Source: JAYEIA01 sp964472505
Lineage (GTDB): Bacteria; Bacteroidota; Bacteroidia; Bacteroidales; JAADGE01
Direction of reading: 5' to 3'
NCBI GenBank assembly: GCA_964472505.1
Contig: CAYYQW010000020.1
Span: 1-52,661 of the forward strand
DNA: 52,661 bases
Shown here: piece after piece, positions 45,167 to 52,661 of the stretch
Numbering within the stretch: the first letter of the stretch is position 1
How the letters are laid out: each line of letters begins with the position of its first letter
Notes under the pieces: generated by a model
Told to the model about the DNA's origin: nothing
The model's database searches: none
What the model saw: the letters and a program-made list of their open reading frames with translations, nothing else
Made by a program: the position numbers and the translations under genes

Positions 45167-45338
45167 GAACCTGACTGCAATACACGTTTAATTACTGAAA
45201 TCATCATTTTCCTTCTCCGGCGGTTATACCTGTTACTTTTCACAAAAAAATAATATCTTAGCCGTCGGAGTCTTTTACACATCAGTTGTGAAAGACAAAA
45301 TTTATAAATTCGAATTTTTCGCTTAAATTCTTCCGATT

Positions 45339-47183
45339 ATGAAAAAAGCTTTACGATTATTCATCCTTTTATTTATCGCAGCCCAAAGCATACAGGCGCA
45401 AAACATAGAACGCGTGGAACCGCCCAACTGGTGGACCGGCATGGAAAACAAGGAACTGCAACTGATGGTGTACGGGAAAAACATTGCCGAAAGCATCGTA
45501 CAAATTGAGTCTGATATAGCCGAACTGATGGTTACGCACATTGTTTCCAACAAAAATTACTTATTTCTGGATATAAAAATTGCCCCGGATGCAAAAGCCG
45601 GAAAATTCACACTTGACTTCTATAAAAACAATGAACTGATTGGACAATACGATTACGTTCTGAAAGAGAAAAAAGAACAAAAGCGGGGGTTCTCAAGCGA
45701 GGATTTCATATACCTGCTCATGCCCGACCGCTTTGCCAACGGTGATTATACCAATGACAATACCGATGACACCAAAGAAAAAGCAGATCGCTACAATCCC
45801 GACGGACGGCACGGCGGCGACATTCAAGGCGTTATTGACCACTTGGATTACATACAAAATTTAGGAATGACAGCCGTTTGGTTAAATCCGGTTCTCGAAA
45901 ACAACCGCAAGCATGTGTCTTACCACGGATACGGAATTACCGATTTCTACAAAACCGATCCGCGCATGGGAACCAACGACCTATACAAACGCTTGGCACA
46001 AGAACTCCGCAACCGCGATATGAAACTGATTGCCGATATGATTTTTAATCACTGCGGCTCAAAACACTGGTGGATGGACGATTTACCTACCGATGATTGG
46101 TTGAATCACAATGAAAATTTTCGCACCAATTATCGCGGCAGCACGGTAATGGATCCGCACACATCGCAAATCGACAAAAAACACATGGTGGAGGGTTGGT
46201 TTGTGGAAAGCATGCCCGATTTAAACCAAAATAATCCTTTTCTGGCTCGCTATCTGATACAAAACAGTATCTGGTGGATTGAATTTGCCGAATTGGACGG
46301 CATACGTATGGATACTCAGCCCTACCCTTACAAAGAATTCATGGCGGAATGGGCGAAAACCGTCAGAGAAGAATATCCGGACATCACTCTGCTGGGCGAA
46401 ACATGGTTGCATTTTTCAGCTTTTACGGCCTATTTTCAGGGCGACAGCCCCGTTTCCGGCGATTATAATTCGTATCTGAACAGCGTTACCGATTTTCCGC
46501 TCTATTACGCAACGGCTGATGCTTTCAATGAAAACGAAGGTTGGAAACAAGGCATGGCTCGCTTGTATCTGCAACTTGCTCAGGACTTCCTGTATTCCGA
46601 CCCGAACAGTTTGGTAATTTTTCCCGACAATCACGATTTAGACCGCATATACTCCACATTGGGAGAAGACAGCGACAAATTGAAAATGCTCTTGGGATTT
46701 TTGCTCACCACCCGCGGTATTCCCATGATGTACTACGGCACCGAAATTCTCATGACCGGACACGAACACCAAGGTCACGGATACATTCGAGAAGATTTCC
46801 CGGGCGGTTGGAAAACAGATAAGCGCAACACTTTTACGGAAGAAGATCGTACCGATGAAGAAAACGAAATGCACAACTTCATAAAACGACTGGCCGATTG
46901 GCGAAAATCCAATCCCGATCTGATGCAGGCCAAACTCACCCACTTTATTCCGGAAAACGGTGTATATGTTTATTTCAGGCATAAGGAAGACAAAGCTGTC
47001 ATGGTAATTCTCAACAATAACCCAAAGCAAGCCGGAAAAATCCATTTGAAACGTTTTGACGAAATTCTCAAAAACTACAATCGGGCTTGGAATGTGCTTA
47101 ACGGCGAAGAAATATTCTTTCGGGAAACTTTTGAAGTTGAAAAGAAATCCGTAACAATTTTACAATTGGAACAATTAGAGTAA
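45339..47183 (+). CDS. GH13 neopullulanase/cyclomaltodextrinase-type enzyme (SusA-like)
   Basis: This 614-residue enzyme has a cleaved signal peptide (1-20, ending SIQA, with no lipobox), so it is soluble in the periplasm. The N-terminal immunoglobulin-like domain begins ERVEPPNWWTGMENKELQLMVYG, characteristic of the cyclomaltodextrinase/neopullulanase branch to which SusA belongs. The barrel has region I LIADMIFNHCG and the triad D325 (GIRMDTQPY), E354 (LLGETW) and D433 (FPDNHDLDR). The MPDRFANGDYTNDN calcium-binding segment near residue 130 is also typical. It would hydrolyse imported maltodextrins to maltose and glucose for the MFS transporter. Separated from the upstream GH13 gene by 172 bases with no strong terminator. 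Confidence 0.93.
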   Translation: MKKALRLFILLFIAAQSIQAQNIERVEPPNWWTGMENKELQLMVYGKNIAESIVQIESDIAELMVTHIVSNKNYLFLDIKIAPDAKAGKFTLDFYKNNELIGQYDYVLKEKKEQKRGFSSEDFIYLLMPDRFANGDYTNDNTDDTKEKADRYNPDGRHGGDIQGVIDHLDYIQNLGMTAVWLNPVLENNRKHVSYHGYGITDFYKTDPRMGTNDLYKRLAQELRNRDMKLIADMIFNHCGSKHWWMDDLPTDDWLNHNENFRTNYRGSTVMDPHTSQIDKKHMVEGWFVESMPDLNQNNPFLARYLIQNSIWWIEFAELDGIRMDTQPYPYKEFMAEWAKTVREEYPDITLLGETWLHFSAFTAYFQGDSPVSGDYNSYLNSVTDFPLYYATADAFNENEGWKQGMARLYLQLAQDFLYSDPNSLVIFPDNHDLDRIYSTLGEDSDKLKMLLGFLLTTRGIPMMYYGTEILMTGHEHQGHGYIREDFPGGWKTDKRNTFTEEDRTDEENEMHNFIKRLADWRKSNPDLMQAKLTHFIPENGVYVYFRHKEDKAVMVILNNNPKQAGKIHLKRFDEILKNYNRAWNVLNGEEIFFRETFEVEKKSVTILQLEQLE

Positions 47184-47263
47184 ATTTAAACTATGGTTTA
47201 TCACAATGGTATATTTTATTTATCGACAGACAGCGCTCTGCACTTTCCGGAGACTGAGCTTTT

Positions 47264-47324
47264 CGGAGGCTGAGCCTGTCGAAGCCGGTGTCTGTTGATA
47301 CGGCTTCGACAGGCTCAGCCTCCG
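47264..47324. repeat. Perfect 24-bp inverted repeat with TGAGCCTGTCGAAG core
   Basis: Arms CGGAGGCTGAGCCTGTCGAAGCCG written as two halves (47264-47275 and 47276-47287) pair exactly with 47301-47324 across a 13-base loop. A partial direct copy (CGGAGACTGAGC) precedes it at about 47248. The CTTCGACAGGCTCA core is a repeat widely scattered in bacterial genomes. There is no U-tract, so it is a dispersed palindromic repeat and not a classical terminator. Confidence 0.8.
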
Positions 47325-47365
47325 GATAAACTATAAAAACCAACACCATTTTAAACCAAAATTAG

Positions 47366-47575
47366 AACAGAAGGCATGAGCTGCAATACGGTATCATTAT
47401 TTCATGCCTCATTAAGCATANNNNNNNNNNNNNNNNNNNNNNNNNNNNNNNNNNNNNNNNNNNNNNNNNNNNNNNNNNNNNNNNNNNNNNNNNNNNNNNN
47501 NNNNNNNNNNNNNNNNNNNNAACAGAAGGCATGAGCTGCAATACGGTATCATTATTTCATGCCTCATTAAGCATA
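47366..47575. other. Assembly gap (100 N) flanked by an identical 55-base sequence
   Basis: The 55 bases at 47366-47420 are repeated exactly at 47521-47575, on either side of 100 N. Identical contig ends of k-mer length are the mark of a scaffolded but unmerged overlap. In the real chromosome this is probably one 55-base segment. The rest of the 417-base gap between genes holds only the inverted repeat at 47264-47324. Confidence 0.85.
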
Positions 47576-47600
47576 TTTTTAAAACAGTAAACACATACCC

Positions 47601-50600
47601 ATGAAACTCAATACCCTTCTGATAATTATTATTGCCGCTTTTGTCGGAAAAATTTCCGCTCAGACAGTAAGCACCGACCCTGAATTTCCTACACCCTCGC
47701 GAGCGGTAACCGTTACTTTTGATGCCACCGGTTCGGAATTACAAGGCTACACCGGAGACGTATATGTGCATACAGGCGTAATAATAGAGGGCGAAGAAAA
47801 TTGGCAATATGTTATTGGCAATTGGGGAGTTAATAACGAACAACCCCAAGCTACACGTATTAGTACCGACCTATATCAAATAAAGATCACTCCAACCGTT
47901 ACTGACTATTATGGGGTTCAAGCCGGCGAAATTGTAAAGGAACTGTGCATGGTTTTTAGAAGTTCTGATGCAACAATGCAGTCAAGACCTGATTTTTTTA
48001 TACCTGTATATTCGGAAGAAGGCCTGCGTATCACTTCACCGGACAGTACCGCAATTTTTTCATTGGGCGATGATGTGCTGATAGAAGCCGTAGCACTATT
48101 TGCAACCGATATGACCCTTTATGTTAATGAAACGGAGCAGACTTCCGTAACAGCCAATGAATTATCATATACTTACACAGCCGTACAAACCGGAAACAAT
48201 ACCATCCGAGTGGTGGCTACTGACGGCATTGAAACAATAGAAGAAACATCGCATTTTTTTGTGCGTGAAGCCAATGCCGTAGCCGACCTGCCAAGTGCCG
48301 ATCTGCATGACGGCATAAACTACATTGATGATAATACCGTAACCCTTGTGCTGTATGCGCCTTTCAAAGAATTTGTTTTTGTAAAAGGGAGCTTTAACAA
48401 CTGGGAATTAACCCAGGAAAATCAGATGACACAAACGCCTGACGGCAATCGCTATTGGATTACTTTAAACGATCTCACACCCGGACAGGAATATATTTAT
48501 CAATATGTTATTGACGGCGAACTGACCATTGCCGATCCGTATTGCGATAAAATCTCCGACCCGTGGAATGATCAATACATCAACAACAATACGTACCCGA
48601 ATTTAATTGATTATCCTTCGGAACACACAAGCGGCATTGCATCGGTTTTTCAAACTGCACAAGAACCCTATCAGTGGCAAACTACCGATTTTCAGCCGCC
48701 GGCTAATGAAGATTTGATAATTTATGAACTTCATATTCGCGACTTTATACATGCTCACAATTACACCACTTTAATTGACACACTCAGTTATCTTAAAACA
48801 CTCGGTATTAACGCCGTAGAACTCATGCCCGTGAATGAATTTGAAGGTAACAGCAGTTGGGGTTACAACCCGTCTTTTTATTTTGCTCCGGATAAATATT
48901 ACGGCCCCAAAAATGACCTAAAAGCTTTTATCGACAGTTGCCATGCCAACGGAATGGCGGTTATTTCGGATATTGTCCTAAACCACTCCTACGGACAATC
49001 GCCGCTGGTGCAAATGTATTTTGACCCTACAGCCGGCGAGGACGGACAGCCCACGCCGGAAAATCCTTGGTATAATGTAAGTTCACCCAATACGGATTAC
49101 TCATGGGGTTTCGACTTCGACCATGAAAGTCAGGATACCAAAGATTTTGTGGATCGCGTAAACAGCTATTGGTTAGAAGAATATAAATTCGATGGCTTCC
49201 GTTTTGACTTCACCAAAGGTTTCACCAATACGCCCGGTAACGGTTGGGCTTTTGATCAAGCGCGCATTAATATTTTAAAACGCATGGCCGGCGAAATATG
49301 GTCTTTCAATCCCTCCGCCTATGTAATTTTAGAGCATTTTGCCGACAATTCCGAAGAAATTATTCTGGCAGATTACGGCATGCTCATTTGGGGAAATCTG
49401 AATCATGCCTACTCCGAAGCCGCCATGGCTTACGAAGACGGCTGGGATTTTTCATGGACTTCCTACCAAAATCGGGGCTGGAGCATGCCGCATTTGATAA
49501 GTTACATGGAAAGCCACGACGAAGAACGCATGATGTACCGCAACCTGAATTGGGGAAACACATCCGGAGATTATGATATTACCGAACCGGAAACCGCCTT
49601 GGAGAGGGTTAAATTGGCATCGGTTTTCTTTTTAACCATTCCCGGGCCGAAAATGCTCTGGCAATTTGAAGAACTCGGTTACGACTACAGTATTAACCAT
49701 TGCCCGGACGGAACTATCGACGAAAACTGCCGCGTATCGGAAAAACCTATCGTCTGGGATTACTACGATGAGCCGAAACGCCGCGAGCTTTACGATTTTT
49801 TCGGTACAATTATTGAACTGAGAACAAGCTACGATGTATTCCGAACGGAAGATTATACCATAAGTGCAGAAGATGCCGTGAAAGAAATTATCTTAAACGG
49901 AGATACCATGAACATTCACATCATCGGTAATTTTGACGTGGAAAGCCAAAGCAAAGTTCCCTCTTTTTCGCCGCAAGGCACCTGGTATGAATATTTTACC
50001 GGGACCGAAATAAACACACCGGAATCTATGACTTTAGCAGCCGGAGAATACCGCCTGTACACCAACAAAAAAATACCCGGATTTGAATATGCCGTGCCGC
50101 CGGTTGCCGCCGATGTCAGCTTCACCGGAGAACTGACCGTGGGCGACACCCTCAGCGGAACCTACAGCTACAGCGATGCCAACAACGACCCCGAAGGGGA
50201 ATCAATATATCAATGGTACACGGCAGCAGCTGCCAACGGAGCCGGCACAGAAGCCATAGCCGGAGCCAATGAGTTGCAATACATCCTTACGGGAAAAGAG
50301 AAAGACAAATACATAGCTTTGGGAGTTACACCGGTAGCCGAATCAGACAACGAAAGCACCGGCAAAGAAGTGCGTTCCGATTTTGAAGGACCCGCGGAAG
50401 GCATAGAGGAAACGACCATTTATCCCAATCCTTTAGACCAAAATGAACTGACAATCATGGGCGAAAAGCCCTTTAAAACAATCATAATTTATGACCGTAA
50501 CGGCCAAAAGCTCTTTGAAACAGAACTGCCCGCCGGTACGCGACAAACCATTGAAACCCGGGCTTTACAAAACGGATTTTACATCATTCAGCTTAAAAAC

Positions 50601-50651
50601 GAAAACACAAGCGAATACAAAAAACTGCAGGTGATAAAAAACAATCAATAG
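47601..50651 (+). CDS. T9SS-secreted GH13 alpha-amylase (type A sorting domain)
   Basis: This is the best candidate for the extracellular starch-degrading enzyme. The 1016 residues contain a signal peptide (1-21, KISAQ), an N-terminal beta-sandwich (about 22-140), an Ig-like module (about 141-222) and a CBM48-type domain (about 230-320, FVFVKGSFNNWELTQ, YQYVIDGELTIADPY). The GH13 barrel follows (about 360-790) with D536 (GFRFDFTK), E578 (ILEHFADN) and D640 (ESHDEER). Region IV reads SHD, not NHD. An Ig-like segment (about 834-930) leads to a C-terminal T9SS type A sorting domain (about 935-1016, TIYPNPLDQNELTI, IIYDRNGQKLFETELPAG, NGFYIIQLKN). In Bacteroides the surface lipoprotein SusG does this job; here secretion seems to go by T9SS. 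Its start follows the assembly gap by 25 bases after the repeat, so its upstream region is uncertain. Confidence 0.93.
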   Translation: MKLNTLLIIIIAAFVGKISAQTVSTDPEFPTPSRAVTVTFDATGSELQGYTGDVYVHTGVIIEGEENWQYVIGNWGVNNEQPQATRISTDLYQIKITPTVTDYYGVQAGEIVKELCMVFRSSDATMQSRPDFFIPVYSEEGLRITSPDSTAIFSLGDDVLIEAVALFATDMTLYVNETEQTSVTANELSYTYTAVQTGNNTIRVVATDGIETIEETSHFFVREANAVADLPSADLHDGINYIDDNTVTLVLYAPFKEFVFVKGSFNNWELTQENQMTQTPDGNRYWITLNDLTPGQEYIYQYVIDGELTIADPYCDKISDPWNDQYINNNTYPNLIDYPSEHTSGIASVFQTAQEPYQWQTTDFQPPANEDLIIYELHIRDFIHAHNYTTLIDTLSYLKTLGINAVELMPVNEFEGNSSWGYNPSFYFAPDKYYGPKNDLKAFIDSCHANGMAVISDIVLNHSYGQSPLVQMYFDPTAGEDGQPTPENPWYNVSSPNTDYSWGFDFDHESQDTKDFVDRVNSYWLEEYKFDGFRFDFTKGFTNTPGNGWAFDQARINILKRMAGEIWSFNPSAYVILEHFADNSEEIILADYGMLIWGNLNHAYSEAAMAYEDGWDFSWTSYQNRGWSMPHLISYMESHDEERMMYRNLNWGNTSGDYDITEPETALERVKLASVFFLTIPGPKMLWQFEELGYDYSINHCPDGTIDENCRVSEKPIVWDYYDEPKRRELYDFFGTIIELRTSYDVFRTEDYTISAEDAVKEIILNGDTMNIHIIGNFDVESQSKVPSFSPQGTWYEYFTGTEINTPESMTLAAGEYRLYTNKKIPGFEYAVPPVAADVSFTGELTVGDTLSGTYSYSDANNDPEGESIYQWYTAAAANGAGTEAIAGANELQYILTGKEKDKYIALGVTPVAESDNESTGKEVRSDFEGPAEGIEETTIYPNPLDQNELTIMGEKPFKTIIIYDRNGQKLFETELPAGTRQTIETRALQNGFYIIQLKNENTSEYKKLQVIKNNQ

Positions 50652-50686
50652 AATAAACGGCATTAAGCCCTGAAATATAAAGATAC

Positions 50687-50723
50687 AGCCCGCAAGCACA
50701 GCAAAAGTTTGCGGGCTTTTTAT
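50687..50723 (+). terminator. Terminator at the end of the starch locus
   Basis: An 11-bp stem (AGCCCGCAAGC with GTTTGCGGGCT, one G-U pair, 9-base loop) is followed by TTTTTATT. It lies 36 bases after the secreted amylase stop codon. Confidence 0.88.
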
Positions 50724-50861
50724 TGACCTGTTTTTTGTAATTCAAAAAAAATCGTTTAGATTTACACTGACAAACTCGGAAAACTATATATAAAAGCTTC
50801 GCCTCTGCCTGAAAAAATATACATACACGAAAGAGCGTACAAAGGGAAAAAACGCCTGATA

Positions 50862-52514
50862 TTGCACTATGGCTACAATGAAGAAATAAACAGCATTGTA
50901 CGAAAAATTCCCGGCCGATGTTGGAGCGAAACGCTCAGGTCGTGGCACTTGCCGACCGATTGTAACTTAGAGAAACTGCAAGCGGCATACCAAAACAAAG
51001 TCCTTTTTCTGCGCAGAGAAGCCCCGAACGAAACTCAAGAAAAAATACTGAACATATATGGCCGACATCTTAAGCTGAAGCGTTTGAGTAAATCGACCGC
51101 TGATATTTATTTGCCTTTCTTTCGGGAATTTCTTCACTCCGTACCCTTCGATACGATTAACAATCTAAGCCACAAGGAGATACATACCGCACTTGAAAAA
51201 TTATTGCAGAGAGAGCATTTCTCCGAGACCCGGAAAAGGCAAATGATTTCAGCCGTCAAGTTTTATTATGAGCGGATTCTCGGTCGCGACCGTATGTATT
51301 TTAACTTCGGGCAGGAATACCGCATATTAAATTCGGAAGCAAGTCTTAATTTTGCTGAAATAACTAAGCTTTTGAAAAAGTTTGACAAATCTTCCGAAAA
51401 ACTGCTTTTTTTTCTCAAATACCACTTAGCCTTCTCGCCCGAAGAAATTGCAGAGATAAGCCTGCAAGGCAGCAAATCAGTAATCCGTAAATTAACCGGC
51501 CGAGAAAACAAAGCCGCTGCCGATATGCTGAAACATTTGGTTGTCCGGCACTACAAAATAAACAAGCCAACACATTTTTTGTTTGAAAACAAACGTGCAG
51601 AATTACTTGATGCACAGAGTATCCGAAAAAAAATCTATTATCTCTGCGCCAAATACCAAACCGTTGAAATTTACAAGCAAGAATATGACAATGCAGCCCG
51701 GCAGGCCGAATTTTCTGAGACAACAATAAAAAATTACCGAAGTGCATTTTTGAGTTTTCTGAAATATTATAAGTTCAAACACCCGGCAACAATAAGCGAT
51801 GAGCAAATACGCGACTACATACAGCACCTGACAAATTTTTCGGAATACCACCAAAACAATACCGTGAATGCGCTGAAATTCTACTATAAACATGCATTGA
51901 AGCGGCCTACAAGTCCGCAGGTTTTTGTACGCGGAAAAAGCAAAAAAGATTTGCCCGATGTATTCAGCAAAGAAGAAATAGGAAGCATACTGCGTACTAT
52001 CAGTAATCTGAAGCACAAAACCCTGATTATGCTTATATACTCTTGCGGAATGCGCCGGAGCGAGGCAAGAAACCTGAAAATAGAACACATTAACGGAAAG
52101 GCAAAAATAATACGTATTATCGGAGCCAAAGGAAAGAAAGACAGACGTGTGGTAATAGCCGAAAGCCTGTTGCAAATGTTACGCGAATACTACAAGGCCT
52201 ACCGACCCGATGAGTACTTATTTGAGGGTGAAAAAGGCGGCCCGTACAGCTATACATCCATGGACAAAGTATTAAAACGTGCAGCCAACAAAGCCGGCAT
52301 TCGCCGCCGGGCGCACCTTCACATGCTGCGCCACTCTTATGCCACGCATTTGCTTGAGCAAGGTACGGATATACGCGTAATACAAGAAATATTGGGACAC
52401 AACAGTATAAAAACCACCACACGCTACACCCACATAGCCGATACGCACAAAGCCAAAATAAAAAACCCCTTAGATGATATAATAAACGATGAGAAAAATA
52501 AAGCCCCGCCTTAA
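50862..52514 (+). CDS. Tyrosine recombinase with an apparent degenerate duplicate of its core and catalytic domains
   Basis: This XerC/XerD-like site-specific recombinase is 550 residues from the TTG at 50862. The C-terminal catalytic domain (about 368-540) is complete: R398 (SCGMRRSE), K423 (GAKGKKDRR), H487/R490 (HMLRHSYATHLL), H513 (LGHNS) and nucleophile Y522 (TTRYTHI). A SAM-like core-binding domain precedes it (about 284-350). A second core-binding-like region (about 72-145) and a degraded catalytic-like region (about 155-265, no Arg, HxxR or Tyr) lie N-terminal to that, about twice the usual 300-residue length. The first 40 residues (YNEEINSIVRKIPGRCWSETLRSWHLP) resemble the HARP-like leader of other Bacteroidota integrases, and in-frame coding-like sequence continues upstream (KIYIHERAYKGKKRLIL) without any ATG or GTG. 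The 5' end is therefore uncertain. It is the last gene in the window. Confidence 0.88.
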   Translation: MHYGYNEEINSIVRKIPGRCWSETLRSWHLPTDCNLEKLQAAYQNKVLFLRREAPNETQEKILNIYGRHLKLKRLSKSTADIYLPFFREFLHSVPFDTINNLSHKEIHTALEKLLQREHFSETRKRQMISAVKFYYERILGRDRMYFNFGQEYRILNSEASLNFAEITKLLKKFDKSSEKLLFFLKYHLAFSPEEIAEISLQGSKSVIRKLTGRENKAAADMLKHLVVRHYKINKPTHFLFENKRAELLDAQSIRKKIYYLCAKYQTVEIYKQEYDNAARQAEFSETTIKNYRSAFLSFLKYYKFKHPATISDEQIRDYIQHLTNFSEYHQNNTVNALKFYYKHALKRPTSPQVFVRGKSKKDLPDVFSKEEIGSILRTISNLKHKTLIMLIYSCGMRRSEARNLKIEHINGKAKIIRIIGAKGKKDRRVVIAESLLQMLREYYKAYRPDEYLFEGEKGGPYSYTSMDKVLKRAANKAGIRRRAHLHMLRHSYATHLLEQGTDIRVIQEILGHNSIKTTTRYTHIADTHKAKIKNPLDDIINDEKNKAPP

Positions 52515-52527
52515 TGCAAAACCCAAT

Positions 52528-52560
52528 AACAATAAATAGACAATTTGTCTATTTATTGTT
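52528..52560. terminator. AT-rich perfect inverted repeat after the recombinase gene
   Basis: AACAATAAATAGACAA and its exact complement flank a single T, starting 14 bases after the recombinase stop. It could be a terminator (weak, AT-rich) or, next to a recombinase, a recombination or binding site; a one-base centre suits a DNA palindrome better than an RNA hairpin. Confidence 0.5.
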
Positions 52561-52580
52561 AAACCAAGCATTCCGGAGCA

Positions 52581-52588
52581 TATTTTTG
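52581..52588 (+). promoter_or_regulatory. TAnnTTTG box near the right edge
   Basis: TATTTTTG matches the -7 consensus and could serve a gene starting beyond the window. No coding start is visible in the last 73 bases. Confidence 0.25.
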
Positions 52589-52661
52589 TTCCGCTATAAA
52601 TAAAGATTGAAACAATAGGCGTTTTACGATATAAAAAAAGAATAGGATCAGTCTTTACGTT

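Noticed and set aside
47412..47594. Short minus-strand open frame across the run of N
   Set aside because: It exists only because N bases contain no stop codons.
51603..52175. 190-codon open frame antisense to the recombinase
   Set aside because: It is a shadow of the catalytic domain's coding strand, with no start signal and an unnatural composition.
1..52661. tRNA or rRNA genes
   Set aside because: I scanned the intergenic regions for cloverleaf-like sequence and conserved rRNA stretches and saw none. A tRNAscan-SE and Rfam run would settle it.

Overview
The window comes from a member of the Bacteroidota. The evidence is a SusC/SusD/SusE set with a LacI-type regulator, two proteins with type IX secretion (T9SS) C-terminal domains, many secreted or lipoprotein genes, and repeated matches to the Bacteroidota promoter box TAnnTTTG a short distance upstream of starts. 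I cannot fix the order or family. A run of 100 N flanked by an identical 55-base sequence shows that this is a draft assembly.

Layout. 1-3.5 kb: an M28 aminopeptidase with a PDZ domain and a membrane protein in one minus-strand pair, then a small secreted protein. 3.6-13 kb: an orphan soluble multi-PAS histidine kinase, an oligopeptidase B-like peptidase, a secreted protein of unknown function, an OmpA-family protein with a PD40 propeller, and a small coiled-coil protein. 13-20.6 kb: an ATP-grasp protein, a patatin-like phospholipase next to an AlbA_2 (Schlafen-type) DNA-binding protein, an outer-membrane barrel next to an aldo/keto reductase, and rmuC. 20.7-25.3 kb: a 1513-residue T9SS-secreted protein with about 13 SprB repeats and four PKD domains. 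25.3-27.2 kb: recF overlapping a dciA-like DUF721 gene, convergent with ndk.

27.4-50.7 kb is a starch/maltodextrin utilisation locus. susC-susD-susE run leftward. A divergent lacI gene, then an MFS sugar transporter, beta-phosphoglucomutase, a GH65 maltose phosphorylase and four GH13 enzymes run rightward. The inferred scheme is as follows. A T9SS-secreted GH13 enzyme and surface lipoproteins attack and bind starch. SusCD imports oligosaccharides. Periplasmic or lipoprotein GH13 enzymes shorten them. The MFS protein takes up maltose, and GH65 plus PgmB convert it phosphorolytically to glucose and glucose-6-phosphate. A 24-bp palindromic site between susC and lacI, and a weaker copy before the MFS gene, are candidate LacI-family operators.

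Two features interrupt this locus. One is an AAA ATPase/DUF4143 gene flanked by homologous clusters of a 37-base palindromic repeat; its promoter is surrounded by three copies of an 11-base motif. The other is the N gap, which is probably an unmerged contig overlap. 50.7 kb to the end holds a tyrosine recombinase that seems to contain a degenerate first copy of its own core and catalytic domains and has no ATG start. The best leads for something new are the repeat-bounded ATPase unit, the duplicated recombinase, the MFS transporter with a 140-residue periplasmic insertion, and the paired GTGTAAA repeats beside the AlbA_2 gene.
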